Source of the DNA: Gemmata massiliana
GTDB lineage: Bacteria > Planctomycetota > Planctomycetia > Gemmatales > Gemmataceae
Assembly: GCF_901538265.1 (NCBI RefSeq)
Contig: NZ_LR593886.1
Coordinates: forward strand, 1,178,001-1,242,000
Length of the DNA: 64,000 nucleotides
Reading direction: 5' to 3'
Below the pieces are notes generated by a model, which did no database searches, was not told the DNA's origin, and was given only the letters and a program-made list of their open reading frames with translations. The translations under genes and the position numbers were made by a program. Positions 54,918-64,000 of the stretch are shown in pieces. Each line of letters opens with the position of its first letter. Positions within the stretch are counted from its first letter, which is position 1.

Positions 54918-56645
54918 ATGACCGAAAACTCGCTGAGCTACCTAACCCGCCGCGATTACGCGCTCCTCGCCGCGTTCTGTTTCGCGCTCTTCTCGTTTTG
55001 TGCGCTCTTCGCCAAGACGCTGACCGGGCACGAATCGGTGGTCGCGCAGAACAGCCGCGAGATGCTGGCCGGCGGCGACTGGATCGTTCCCCGCGTGGGA
55101 GGGGAGCCGTGGCTCGAGCGCCCGCCCGCGTCGGCGTGGTTCATCTGCGCGGTGTATGCGGTCGCGGGCACGTCCACCAGCGACGCGGTCGCGCGCCTCG
55201 CGGCGGTGCTGATTGCGGTGCCGCTCGTGCTGCTCGTGGCCCGCACCGGGGCGCTCTTCTACGGCCGCAACGCGGGGCTGGCCGCGGGCGGCATCTTCGC
55301 CACGATGCACGAGTTCTACGGCTACGCGAGCAACCCTGAAGCGGACATCTTCCTGTGCCTGATCGTGACCGCGACCGTCGCGGCGTTTGCGCAACTGGAG
55401 TTCGGCCCGCGGGCGAGTCGCGTAAACGAATCCGGCTCGTTCTTTGGCTCGCGCCCGTTACTTGTGCTCGCGTTCTTTGCGCTCCTGGGAGCAACCAATC
55501 TGGCGAAGGGCGTGATCTTCGGGACCGTGATGGCGGGATTGCCGATCGCAGGTTATTTGCTGTGGAATCGGTCGTGGGGGCAACTGAAGCGCTACGTGTG
55601 GCTCTGGGGTTGGCTGGCCGCGGCGGGCGTCGCGCTCGCGTGGCCGATCGCGGTGATATCCCGGCACCCCGAAATCATCGACTTGTGGCGCGACCACTAC
55701 CTCAATCGGTTGAACAAGGGCTACCTGCAAGAGCCGTGGTGGTACTACGCGGTTAACGTGCCGTTCGTGCTGTTGCCCTGGACGCTCCCCGCGCTCGTCG
55801 GGCTGTGGCAAACGCGCCGGGCGGCTTTCGCCGGACCGGGACCGGAGCGCTTCCTGTGGTGCTGGGCCATTCTCCCGCCGCTCGTGTTCTCCGCGTCGGA
55901 CGGGAAGCACCACCACTATTTGCTCCAGTGCATGGCGCCGTGGGCGATCCTCTCCGTGGGCGGTGCGGTCGCGATGTGGTCGTTCGCACGCGATCGCATG
56001 CCAGGGTGGGTGCGGAACCCGTGGGCGTGGGCCGGGCTGGTCGGGTGCGTGGCGGTTTGGGCCGCCATGAAGTACCGCGGAGCGGTCGGCGCCCCGGAAT
56101 GGCTCCTCGTGAGCTTGGCCGTTTCGTTGCCGCTGCTCACGTTCGCGTTCGTGCGGTTCGCGAACCACACGAGCCAGCGCGCGGCGCTCGTGGGCGTGCT
56201 GCTCGTGTTCGCAGTGGCGTACTCCGAATGGACATACCTCCGTGCGGCGACTCGCGACGCCTACGCGCCCGACACCGCCATGCTGCACCGCACCCCCGAG
56301 TTCGTCCCGTCGGACGCGCCGATTTACGTTCAGTACGACTGGCTCCGGCCGCTCGAAACGTTCTGGGTGCTGTACCACACCCCGCAGCCGGGTACGCTCG
56401 TGCGCGACCCGTGGGATCTGAAGGAGAAGTCCGGCGGGCGCGCGAGTGCGTTCATTCTGGCGCGCCGGCAGGACGCGGAGCAGTTCGCGGTCATCGGCTC
56501 GGTGGAACCGCTTCTGGAGAGCGAAAAGACGCGCCTCGAACCGCACGCCGGCTACCGGCGCACGCTCTACCGCGTGACGTTCCACGCGACGGCCCCGCCC
56601 GCGCCGCCCGAAGTCCTGGCCGAAAGCCGCCGCACATTGTGGTAA
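54918..56645 (+). CDS. ArnT/PMT-family membrane glycosyltransferase
   Basis: 575 residues from ATG 54918. First transmembrane helix ALLAAFCFALFSFCALFAK, then the ArnT/PMT first loop GGDWIVPRVGGEPWLERPP with the catalytic-type Glu/Asp, followed by about ten further membrane helices and a periplasmic C-terminal domain. Transfers sugars from polyprenyl-phosphate donors to lipid or protein; acceptor unknown. Confidence 0.85.
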   Translation: MTENSLSYLTRRDYALLAAFCFALFSFCALFAKTLTGHESVVAQNSREMLAGGDWIVPRVGGEPWLERPPASAWFICAVYAVAGTSTSDAVARLAAVLIAVPLVLLVARTGALFYGRNAGLAAGGIFATMHEFYGYASNPEADIFLCLIVTATVAAFAQLEFGPRASRVNESGSFFGSRPLLVLAFFALLGATNLAKGVIFGTVMAGLPIAGYLLWNRSWGQLKRYVWLWGWLAAAGVALAWPIAVISRHPEIIDLWRDHYLNRLNKGYLQEPWWYYAVNVPFVLLPWTLPALVGLWQTRRAAFAGPGPERFLWCWAILPPLVFSASDGKHHHYLLQCMAPWAILSVGGAVAMWSFARDRMPGWVRNPWAWAGLVGCVAVWAAMKYRGAVGAPEWLLVSLAVSLPLLTFAFVRFANHTSQRAALVGVLLVFAVAYSEWTYLRAATRDAYAPDTAMLHRTPEFVPSDAPIYVQYDWLRPLETFWVLYHTPQPGTLVRDPWDLKEKSGGRASAFILARRQDAEQFAVIGSVEPLLESEKTRLEPHAGYRRTLYRVTFHATAPPAPPEVLAESRRTLW

Positions 56646-56714
56646 GGGTGCTTGTGTCGGGCGGGCGGGACGGTAGGCTGAGTACCGTGTCGCTCGCACG
56701 TCGTGAGTTCTGCC

Positions 56715-58163
56715 ATGCTCTCACTTGCCGGTCGGCCGTCGCGTAACTGTTCTGGCCCTTCGCGCCGCGAGTTCCTCCGCGCGGGTGGGTTGGCCGTTGG
56801 CGGGCTGAGTTTGCCGACGCTACTCCGCGCACGAGCGGGTGAGCCGGCGAACAAGCATAAACCGCGCGCCAAGTCGTGCCTACTCATCTTCATGGACGGC
56901 GGGCCGAGTCACCTCGAAATGTGGGACATGAAGCCCGAAGCACCGGCCGAGGTGCGAGGCGAGTTCAAGCCGATCCGATCGAGCGTGACGGGCGTCACCG
57001 TGGGTGAATTGCTCCCGCTCACCGCACGCGAGATGCACCACTTCGCACAAGTGCGGTCGGTCCACCACGGCGTCAACGACCACAACGCCGGGAGCTTCTA
57101 CATGCTGACCGGGAAGCACCCGGCGGACGGCTCGAAGCTCGTACAGACCGACTCCGCGAGCACGTTTCCGCCGTTCGGAGCAGTAGCGGCGAAACTGCGG
57201 CCCGTCGAGAAGGCGATTCCGCCCTACGTGCTACTGCCCGAATACCAGTGGAACAACGGTGTCGACATCGGCGGGCAGAAGGGCGGGTTCCTCGGTGCGA
57301 AGTCCGATCCGTTTGTGAGCGGTGATCCGAGCCTTCCGAGTTTCAGTGTGCCGGGGCTTGATCTGCTCCCGGAAGTGCCGCTCGATCGCCTCAGCCAGCG
57401 CGACGATTTACGCAACGCCCTCGATACTGCGATCGCCAAGCGCGGAGATTCGGCCGCGGCCCAGCGGCTGAACGTTTTCCAGCGGCAGGCGGTGGAAGTG
57501 GTCACGTCGCCGGACGCGCGGCGTGCGTTCGACCTGACGCACGAACCCCGGGAGTTGCGCGAGCGCTACGGCACCGATCCGGGGAGCGATCGCAGTATCG
57601 AGGCGCGGAAGTTCGGCGGGTTACCGCACATTGGTCAGACGTTCCTGATGGCCCGGCGCATGATCGAGGCCGGCGTGCGCCTCGTAACGGTCATGACCGG
57701 TCGGCGCATCGATCAGGCGTGGGACACGCACCGCGACCACTTCGGGCTGATGAAGAAGGCGCTGTGCCCGCCGTTCGATCAGGCGCTCTCAGCGCTGATC
57801 TCGGACATGGACGCGCGCGGGCTGCTCGACGAAACGCTGGTGGTCATCATGGGCGAATTCGGGCGCACGCCGAAGGTCGGCTTCGTGACGAGCAGCGCCG
57901 GGGCGTCGAAGAACAATGGGCGCGACCACTGGCCGTACTGCTACACGGTCCTCTTCGCGGGCGCGGGCATTGTGGGCGGTACGATTTACGGCTCATCGGA
58001 CCGCACCGCGGCGTTCCCGCGCGAGAACCCGGTCGGTCCCGAAGACATCGCGGCGACCATCTACGAAGTGCTCGGAATCGACCCCACAACGGAACTCCAC
58101 GACACGCAGAACAAGCCCTACACACTCTGCACCGGCAAGCCGATCCGCTCCGTGATGAGTTAG
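56715..58163 (+). CDS. DUF1501 exported protein, copy 2
   Basis: 482 residues from ATG 56715 (a GTG at 56703 is an alternative). Twin-arginine leader SRREFLRAGGLAVGGLSLP. DUF1501 core SCLLIFMDGGPSHLEMWDMK, VHHGVNDHNAGSFYMLTGK, VIMGEFGRTPKVG and NGRDHWPYCYTV. Related to but clearly diverged from the copy at 50315; here with a short Lys-containing C-terminus. Ends 22 bp before the DUF4058 gene. Confidence 0.87.
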   Translation: MLSLAGRPSRNCSGPSRREFLRAGGLAVGGLSLPTLLRARAGEPANKHKPRAKSCLLIFMDGGPSHLEMWDMKPEAPAEVRGEFKPIRSSVTGVTVGELLPLTAREMHHFAQVRSVHHGVNDHNAGSFYMLTGKHPADGSKLVQTDSASTFPPFGAVAAKLRPVEKAIPPYVLLPEYQWNNGVDIGGQKGGFLGAKSDPFVSGDPSLPSFSVPGLDLLPEVPLDRLSQRDDLRNALDTAIAKRGDSAAAQRLNVFQRQAVEVVTSPDARRAFDLTHEPRELRERYGTDPGSDRSIEARKFGGLPHIGQTFLMARRMIEAGVRLVTVMTGRRIDQAWDTHRDHFGLMKKALCPPFDQALSALISDMDARGLLDETLVVIMGEFGRTPKVGFVTSSAGASKNNGRDHWPYCYTVLFAGAGIVGGTIYGSSDRTAAFPRENPVGPEDIAATIYEVLGIDPTTELHDTQNKPYTLCTGKPIRSVMS

Positions 58164-58185
58164 AATGGGCGGAGAGGAGGAGGAG

Positions 58186-58938
58186 ATGCCGATTCACGAT
58201 TGGACCCGAGTCGATCACGGAACGTTTCACGACTTCCATCAGGGGTGGGCGCCACAAATTCGGTCCGCACTCAACAACGGGTTGTTGCCTCCGGATTACG
58301 AAGCGAAGGTCGAGCAACATACCGACGACGGTATTCCCGACGTCCTTGCCTTGCGCTTGACTTCCCCATTGGGCGGGAACGGAGCGGGGGCGTATCCGGG
58401 GCCAATTGGCGGGTTATCAACGGTCGCAATTGCCCCGCCGAAAGTCTCGTTCACGTCTGAGTTCGCGAGCGACCCGTACACGCGGTTGCGAAAAACTATC
58501 ACCGTTCGCCGCGACGATCGAATCGTTGCGCTAATCGAATTGGTTTCGCCGGGTAACAAGTCGAACCGCCACGGGATTCAGGCGTTCGTTCGGAAGGTGA
58601 CCGCGGCCATCGATCACGGGATTCACGTTTTGGTTGTGGACCTGTTCCCGCCGGGGCCGCGCGACCCGAACGGGGTGCATCAGGTCATCTGGTCCGAGTT
58701 CCGGGACGAGCCGTACTCGCCACCCGCGAATCAACCGCTCACGCTCGTCTCTTATGAAGCCGGAGCGGTGAGTCGCGCGTACATTCAACCGGTTGCCGTA
58801 GGGGAAGTGCTTCCGGAGATGCCACTGTTCCTCGAACCCGGCGCTTATGTGAATGTTCCGCTCGAAGCGACCTACATGGCTGCGTTCGACGGCATCTCGC
58901 GCCGGACCCGCGACGTGCTAACTGAAACAGGACGATGA
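58186..58938 (+). CDS. DUF4058-family protein
   Basis: 250 residues from ATG 58186, preceded by GGAGAGGAGGAGG. MPIHDWTRVDHGTFHDFHQG start and ALIELVSPGNKSNRHGIQAF core are hallmarks of DUF4058, a restriction-endonuclease-like fold family expanded in planctomycetes. Function unknown. Confidence 0.85.
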   Translation: MPIHDWTRVDHGTFHDFHQGWAPQIRSALNNGLLPPDYEAKVEQHTDDGIPDVLALRLTSPLGGNGAGAYPGPIGGLSTVAIAPPKVSFTSEFASDPYTRLRKTITVRRDDRIVALIELVSPGNKSNRHGIQAFVRKVTAAIDHGIHVLVVDLFPPGPRDPNGVHQVIWSEFRDEPYSPPANQPLTLVSYEAGAVSRAYIQPVAVGEVLPEMPLFLEPGAYVNVPLEATYMAAFDGISRRTRDVLTETGR

Positions 58939-58985
58939 AAGGAACTGGTGGGCCTGCGCGAAACCTGAACCAACCCACAAAATCG

Positions 58986-60053
58986 TCACTTCGCCGGCTT
59001 GTACTCCTCCGGGGGCAGGATCACCTCGAAGTCCGAGCCTTTGACCTTTCGCAGTTCCTCGTGCAGCACTGGAATGCGCTCGTCGGGGGCGCATGAGAGC
59101 GCCCAGTCGATGCCGTTGTCGGCGACCAGCATCCCGTACTTCTTCAGCGCTTCCAGAATCACCTTCACTTCGGCCGAAAACTTCGACGTGTCGAAGTCCT
59201 TCCGCAGTCGGATGCGTTCGCCCATGCGCGGAAGGTCCGCTTCGGTTCGGCGGCTCGCGAAGTGGGTCGCGGGGTAGACGTAGGAGCGTGCCGTTTTCAC
59301 CACGGTAACGCGCATCGCGTGCTCGATCGCGCCGCGCTTCAGTTCGTCGTGGCGGATGATGGCGGGGAAGATCGGCAGCCCGGCCGCGTCGGAACTCGTC
59401 CAGCCGTTCGGCCGGAGCTTGTTGCTCTTGAGATCGAACGTCGCTTCGCACGCGGCCTGCCAACCCGCGTCGGTCTTCTTCAGTTGGTAGAACTCGTACA
59501 GCATCCGGTTGGTCGGGTCGACGACGATCCCGTGCCGGTCGCCTCCCTCTTTTAACTTGTCGCGTTGAACGTCTTCGAGCGTGATGCCCTTCAGCTTGGC
59601 GTTCCGTGAGTAGCTCGCGGGCCATCCTTCAATCGGCACGACTTCGGGCAGCGGGTACGGCCCCTTATCGGACTCTTTCGGGTAGCTCACGAGCTTCACA
59701 TCGATCTTCTTCTCACCGGGCGGCACCAGCACGAAGCTCATGTCTGGGTTGTACCGCAGCGGCTTGTTCGCACCGATGGACGCGATGATTTCCTTCGATT
59801 TGGGGTGCAGCGGCCAATCACTGACCACGAGGTTCCACGGGTTGTCTTCCGGGAACACTTCGAGCGCGGCGAGGATCGCGTCGGCTTCGGGCGTGTCGAA
59901 GGAGACGGGCTTGTCGATCTTCGGCATCGCGGCCTTGCGGATGCGCTCGACGCGCGCCGGATCGCCCGAAACCAGCGGCTTCTTCGGCTCCTGCGTGAGC
60001 GCGACGCCACTCGCCGCGGCCACCAACAGCAGACACGCGATTCGCGAGCGCAT
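58986..60053 (-). CDS. Exported hypothetical protein
   Basis: 355 residues with a signal peptide (IACLLLVAAASGVA). Compact alpha/beta protein without a recognised motif except conserved-looking NPWNLVVSDWPLHPKSKEI, RHGIVVDPTNRMLYEFYQ and YVYPATHFASRR. Function not assigned. Stop is convergent with the DUF4058 gene (48 bp). Confidence 0.7.
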   Translation of the reverse strand: MRSRIACLLLVAAASGVALTQEPKKPLVSGDPARVERIRKAAMPKIDKPVSFDTPEADAILAALEVFPEDNPWNLVVSDWPLHPKSKEIIASIGANKPLRYNPDMSFVLVPPGEKKIDVKLVSYPKESDKGPYPLPEVVPIEGWPASYSRNAKLKGITLEDVQRDKLKEGGDRHGIVVDPTNRMLYEFYQLKKTDAGWQAACEATFDLKSNKLRPNGWTSSDAAGLPIFPAIIRHDELKRGAIEHAMRVTVVKTARSYVYPATHFASRRTEADLPRMGERIRLRKDFDTSKFSAEVKVILEALKKYGMLVADNGIDWALSCAPDERIPVLHEELRKVKGSDFEVILPPEEYKPAK

Positions 60054-60066
60054 ACCGGCTCCGGGT

Positions 60067-60279
60067 TCATCGTGAGCGGACGAATGCGACGAGGCCGACG
60101 AACGAGATCAGGAACAGGACGGCGCTCGCACGTGCGAGCGCCGGGTGTTTCTTTCGGAAACGGTCGCTGCGTGCGGTCCCGGGTTCACCTCGAAATACGA
60201 AGCAGAAACTCACGACCACCGCGAGCGCGACCAGCGCGCCGAGCTTCTCCCACGCTTCAAAATTGGCCCCGAACAGCAC
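60067..60279 (-). CDS. Small two-helix membrane protein
   Basis: 70 residues: helices LVALAVVVSFCFVF and AVLFLISFVGLVAFV around a basic loop (RSDRFRKKHPALAR). Lies 16 bp after trpE on the minus strand; unassigned. Confidence 0.5.
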   Translation of the reverse strand: MLFGANFEAWEKLGALVALAVVVSFCFVFRGEPGTARSDRFRKKHPALARASAVLFLISFVGLVAFVRSR

Positions 60280-60294
60280 GGTGCTGCCCTCCGG

Positions 60295-61842
60295 TTATAG
60301 CTGCGTTTCAGCTACTTCGATCGCGCGAAGCAGGCTCGCGGCTTTATCCACGGTTTCCTGGTACTCGGCCGCGGGGACGCTGTCCGCGACCAGCCCGGCG
60401 CCGGCCTGAACGTAAGCCGTTTGGCCGAGCAGCACCATTGTGCGTAGCGCGATGCACGTGTCCATGTTACCGCTGAAGTCAACGTACCCGACGGCCCCGC
60501 CATACGGCCCGCGGCGGTGAGGCTCCAGTTCGTCGATGATTTCCATCGCCCGCACCTTCGGCGCGCCCGAGAGTGTGCCGGCCGGGAGACTCGCGCGCAG
60601 CGCGTCGAACGCGGTAAGCCCCGGCCGGAGCTTACCCGTGACGGTGCTCGAAAGGTGCATGACGTGGCTGTAGCGCTCGACCGTGAGCAGGTCGCTGATC
60701 TTCACGCTGCCCAACTCCGCGACGCGACCGACGTCGTTGCGCGCGAGGTCCACGAGCATGATGTGCTCGGCCCGCTCCTTCGGATCGGCGACCAACTCGG
60801 CCGCGAGCGCCGCGTCCTCTTCGGGCGTGACCCCGCGGCGCCGGGTGCCGGCCAGTGGGCGGTTCGTGATGACGCCGTTCTCGACGCGGCACATGATTTC
60901 CGGTGATGCTCCGACGAGCGTGACCTCGCCGGCCCGCACGAAGAACATGAACGGACTGGGGTTCACGACCCGCAGTGAGCGGTAGATGTCGAACGGGCGC
61001 GCCCGCGTTTCGGTGCGGAACCGCTGGCTGAGCACGATCTGGAACGCATCGCCCGCGTTGATGTACTCGCGCACCTTCTCCACCGCGGCCTCGAACGCGG
61101 GGCGCGTGAAATTCGATTGGATTCGCGCGTCCGGGATCGGTGACCGGGGCTCGGCGGAGGCCCGGCGCTTCGGGTCGATGTCCGTCAGTTGAATGTCCGC
61201 GACGCCGCGCTGGAGGCGCCCGACCAGTTCATCGACCCCACGGCACGCGGCCTGGTATGCGGCCCGTAGGTCGTCTTCGCGGTACTCCGAGCCCGACGCC
61301 TGGTACCCGTCCAGCCGGGCGTGCGCCACGACCAGGATCGTCTTCGCAGCGTGGTCGAAGATGACCATGCGGTCGTAGAAGCCGAAGCTCAGGTCGGGCA
61401 GTTTGCGGTCGTCCTCCGGGGCGTTGGGCAGGTGTTCCACGTAACGGACGGTGTCGTAGCCCGCGTAGCCGACGGCGCCGCCACAGAACCGCGGTAAACC
61501 GAATACGCTCGGGGCGCGGAACCGCGCGATCGTTTCTTCCAGGAGCCGGAGCGGGTCTTCGCACGTGAACTCGCGGCCCTCGCGTTCGCCCGCATTTCGG
61601 ACGACCACGTTCTTCCCGCGCGCCTGGAACGTCATGAACGGCCCGGCGCCCAGAAAGCTGTACCGGCCCACACGCTCGCCGCCGACGACGCTCTCGAACA
61701 GGAACGACCAGTCCCCCTCTTGCAACTTGCAGAACGCGGACACGGGCGTGAGCGTGTCGCCGGTGAGCTGGCGGTACACGGGCACAACGGTGTGCTCGCG
61801 CGCGAGTGCGGTGAACTCGTCGAACGTCGGACGGTGTGGCAT
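60295..61842 (-). CDS. trpE: Anthranilate synthase component I
   Basis: 515 residues. N-terminal Trp-binding region and the chorismate-binding domain with [68 protein letters not shown] and [13 protein letters not shown]. Converts chorismate to anthranilate with TrpG, which is not in the window. No trp leader seen. Confidence 0.94.
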   Translation of the reverse strand: MPHRPTFDEFTALAREHTVVPVYRQLTGDTLTPVSAFCKLQEGDWSFLFESVVGGERVGRYSFLGAGPFMTFQARGKNVVVRNAGEREGREFTCEDPLRLLEETIARFRAPSVFGLPRFCGGAVGYAGYDTVRYVEHLPNAPEDDRKLPDLSFGFYDRMVIFDHAAKTILVVAHARLDGYQASGSEYREDDLRAAYQAACRGVDELVGRLQRGVADIQLTDIDPKRRASAEPRSPIPDARIQSNFTRPAFEAAVEKVREYINAGDAFQIVLSQRFRTETRARPFDIYRSLRVVNPSPFMFFVRAGEVTLVGASPEIMCRVENGVITNRPLAGTRRRGVTPEEDAALAAELVADPKERAEHIMLVDLARNDVGRVAELGSVKISDLLTVERYSHVMHLSSTVTGKLRPGLTAFDALRASLPAGTLSGAPKVRAMEIIDELEPHRRGPYGGAVGYVDFSGNMDTCIALRTMVLLGQTAYVQAGAGLVADSVPAAEYQETVDKAASLLRAIEVAETQL

Positions 61843-61928
61843 GACAAACTCGTCGGAATGGGGACGAGTTTATTGTCGCTGACGGGGCGCTTTTCGGCGA
61901 GCGTGCGCACCTCTGCAACAAAAAGAAA

Positions 61929-61958
61929 GAGCGCACCGGACTTCCATCCGGTGCGCTC
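61929..61958 (-). terminator. Terminator of the ECF sigma gene
   Basis: GAGCGCACCGGA (61929-61940) / TCCGGTGCGCTC (61947-61958); on the minus strand followed by TCTTTCTTTTTG. Confidence 0.8.
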
Positions 61959-61978
61959 GACTCGGGGGCGCGTGCGGA

Positions 61979-64000
61979 CTACTTCGGCTTGACCACTTCC
62001 ATGTCGAGGCGGGCAATGAGAGCACGTGCCGTGTCGAGCGTTTCAGTGTCTCCGCTGAGGACGATCGAGTTGGTGCGCGCGTCCGCCGTCATGGTGCCGT
62101 TCGGGAACAACTTTTGAAGCACCGTGACCAGTTCTTCGGCTTTTGCGTGCTTTAATGTGAACACGTTGACGAACGCATCCGGCTTCCCTGGCGTTCCCGA
62201 ACCGCCACTCACGCGGGGAGCCGCGGGGGCATCGAGTTCCGCGATCCGCTTGAGCGCGCTCTTGAGGTCATCAGGTGCGCTCGCGACGATCAGGACCGCG
62301 TTCGTGGTGCGTTCGGCCGCGATTCGCAAACCCTTCTTCTCGAATTCCTTTTGAATTACCTTCACCACGCCGTCCGCGCTCGCGTTTTTTAGCGCGACAG
62401 CTGCGCTGTCACTGCTGGAGCTGCCATGAAGCCCCCCGGCGCTACTGTTACCGCTACCACCACTGCCCCCGGGCGCTGCGCCACGAGCGGCTTCGCTTCG
62501 AGCGTGGTACTTGAGGTACTCGGCTTTGGTCATCGTGCCCTTTTCGGGGAGCGGAACGCCGCCCGTTCGTTCGGTCATGCTTTTCAGGAAATCGCGCGTT
62601 TGTGGGGGGATCGCGCCGAGATCCACGGTGTCACCGGTGCTGTTCGTGAGCCGTTGGAGCATCGCCCAACTACGCTCGGGGTCTGCCGACGCGCCGCGAT
62701 TGCCACCGCCGCCCGGGCCACCGCTGGTGCCGCCACCGCCACCGAAGTTTCCTCCGAATCCGCCGCTACCTCCCCCGCCTCCTGGGAAGTTGCTTCCACT
62801 ACCGCCGAAGCCCCCGCCGCCCGGGAATCCGCCGCCGCCACCGACCCCACCTCCTCCGGGGAACCCGCCTCCGCCCGGTTGACCGACCCCGCCTCCACCG
62901 AAACTGCCACCACCTCCACCACCGAACCCACCGAAGGGATTGAAGCCGCTCGCGCCGCCCTTGGATTTCTTGAACACGAGCACGAGTTCCGCCGGTCCGA
63001 AGCGCTCGGACGAACAGAACTCCCACCCGTCCTTGCCGTGCTGCGTGATGGCCGACTCGAACGCTTTACGGTCGCTCCTCACGTCCACGAACTTGTATTC
63101 CCACGCAGGCGAAGGAGCTGTGTTCGTTCTACCGGAGCCGTTGGAGCTCGCGGTCGTGCCCGAATTCGTTCCGGAATCATCCGCACTGGAAGTGGAGGAC
63201 GTCGTTGTGCTCGAACCGCTCGAACCCGTGGATGTGGAACCACCCGTCGTGGTGGCGCTCGTTCCGCTACTCGAACCGGTACCGGTCCCGCCACCGGGCG
63301 GTTGAGCGTCGGCCTTTGACAGCAGCGCTGCGCCGCTCGTCAGCCCGAGTGTGGTGATTACCACGCTCGCCACCATCAGTTTCACGCGCATTGTGATACC
63401 CTCAGTAAATCCGCGAGCGAGCACCGACGCGGCTTTCGAGGCCGCGGTCGGTGTGCTGGGAAAGGCTCTGACCACATTGAACAGTCGGCCCGGCACCGCT
63501 CCTGTGGTGCTGGCCGTTACTCCGATGCCGATCGCGACCGCGGGCGCGACCCCGCGGGCACTGAGTCGCTCCATGAGCCGCTGACGCGCTTTGCAGAGGC
63601 GCCCGGACAGTGAGCCCAAAGGCCAGCCCAACCGCGCCGCGGCGTCCGGCTGCGACACGCCCTCCAGGTCGCACATCACGAAGGCGGTGCGTTCCACTTC
63701 CGGGAGTTGCTGGACTTCTTCGTGAACGGACCGGACGAGCGCGTCCCAACTCGCGGACGCCACGGGGCGCTCGGACTCGGCGTGGGACGCGATTTGCTCG
63801 CGCTGACGCCGGCGGGCGCCCGAGCGCTTCGCGCGGGTGGCGACACGCACCGCGACCCCGTGCAACCACGCGGGCACAGTCCGGCCGTCGCGGATGGTCG
63901 CCGCGGACCGCACGAGTGCGAGGAACACGGCCTGGAACGCGTCTTCGGCGTCGGCGTGGTCGGGGAGCATGTGCCGGCACACGGCCCATACGAGCGGCCC
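61979..64000 (-). CDS. ECF sigma factor with membrane helix, Gly-rich linker and secretin-like tail (5' end outside window)
   Basis: At least 673 codons; the frame is open through the right edge (GPLVWAVCRHMLPDHADAED begins region 2). Sigma region 2 and sigma-4 (LPEVERTAFVMCDLEGVSQP, WPLGSLSGRLCKARQRL) occupy the first ~145 residues. A transmembrane helix follows (LMVASVVITTLGLTSGAALL, about 200). Then a Ser/Thr-rich stretch, a Gly-rich region (about 335-430) and a C-terminal domain with two T2SS-secretin N-domain-like repeats (VVKVIQKEFEKKGLRIAAER; VTVLQKLFPNGTMTADARTN). Such long ECF fusions are a planctomycete trait; the tail probably senses outside the membrane. Confidence 0.8.
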   Translation of the reverse strand, partial: GPLVWAVCRHMLPDHADAEDAFQAVFLALVRSAATIRDGRTVPAWLHGVAVRVATRAKRSGARRRQREQIASHAESERPVASASWDALVRSVHEEVQQLPEVERTAFVMCDLEGVSQPDAAARLGWPLGSLSGRLCKARQRLMERLSARGVAPAVAIGIGVTASTTGAVPGRLFNVVRAFPSTPTAASKAASVLARGFTEGITMRVKLMVASVVITTLGLTSGAALLSKADAQPPGGGTGTGSSSGTSATTTGGSTSTGSSGSSTTTSSTSSADDSGTNSGTTASSNGSGRTNTAPSPAWEYKFVDVRSDRKAFESAITQHGKDGWEFCSSERFGPAELVLVFKKSKGGASGFNPFGGFGGGGGGSFGGGGVGQPGGGGFPGGGGVGGGGGFPGGGGFGGSGSNFPGGGGGSGGFGGNFGGGGGTSGGPGGGGNRGASADPERSWAMLQRLTNSTGDTVDLGAIPPQTRDFLKSMTERTGGVPLPEKGTMTKAEYLKYHARSEAARGAAPGGSGGSGNSSAGGLHGSSSSDSAAVALKNASADGVVKVIQKEFEKKGLRIAAERTTNAVLIVASAPDDLKSALKRIAELDAPAAPRVSGGSGTPGKPDAFVNVFTLKHAKAEELVTVLQKLFPNGTMTADARTNSIVLSGDTETLDTARALIARLDMEVVKPK

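Overview
The window looks like a GC-rich planctomycete chromosome of the Gemmata type. This rests on protein families seen in the translations: two DUF1501 proteins with twin-arginine leaders, a BBP7-type outer-membrane barrel, a TIGR02996/leucine-rich-repeat protein, an ECF sigma factor with a long membrane-anchored tail, a CRTAC1-like FG-GAP/ASPIC-UnbV lipoprotein, a DUF4058 protein and a yicC-gmk-rpoZ cluster. The genus is inferred from these families, not from an rRNA gene.

Layout. 1-11.9 kb is an accessory island. A minus-strand operon encodes a cyclase-like/EAD/CHAT protease (9862-7994), an uncharacterised protein whose reading frame has no start codon near the CHAT stop (8051-7029), a MoxR AAA+ ATPase (7041-6049) and a large vWA-like protein ending in two FGE/SUMF1 (C-type-lectin-fold) domains (6052-2474). 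Two further FGE cassettes follow: one start-poor (2403-1516) and one frameshifted (1403-592). An IS701-like element (10235-11307), two tRNA 3'-end fragments and a 19% GC stretch lie at the right end. The second tRNA fragment keeps a strong hairpin terminator and is a good candidate for the right attachment site.

12.1-16.3 kb holds a methyltransferase, a VOC protein, a cupin and a secreted S9B dipeptidyl peptidase. 16.4-30.3 kb is a Tad/Flp pilus locus on the minus strand: two Flp pilins, prepilin peptidase, CpaB, secretin, CpaE/TadZ, CpaF/TadA, TadB, TadC, an OmpA-like lipoprotein, a small membrane protein, an AAA ATPase and a TPR lipoprotein. 30.5-40.5 kb holds mostly exported or accessory proteins: a kinase-fold protein, an FG-GAP lipoprotein, TPR, transglutaminase-like, esterase, LRR, and a redoxin/cytochrome c/monooxygenase-like fusion.

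40.6-64 kb is largely core: rpoZ, gmk, yicC, secG, tpiA, DAHP synthase, pheA, dnaK, hisG and trpE, mixed with exported planctomycete proteins (DUF1501 x2, BBP7, ArnT-like transferase, DUF4058). The window ends inside an ECF sigma factor gene.

The most interesting system is the 0.6-10 kb operon. It combines sensing modules (cyclase-like, EAD, vWA-like), an AAA+ switch, a CHAT protease effector, a tandem FGE array with mosaic near-identical segments, and a possible -1 frameshift fusion. It resembles the MoxR/vWA-based NTP-dependent conflict systems described for multicellular bacteria; the array and frameshift look like the novel parts.
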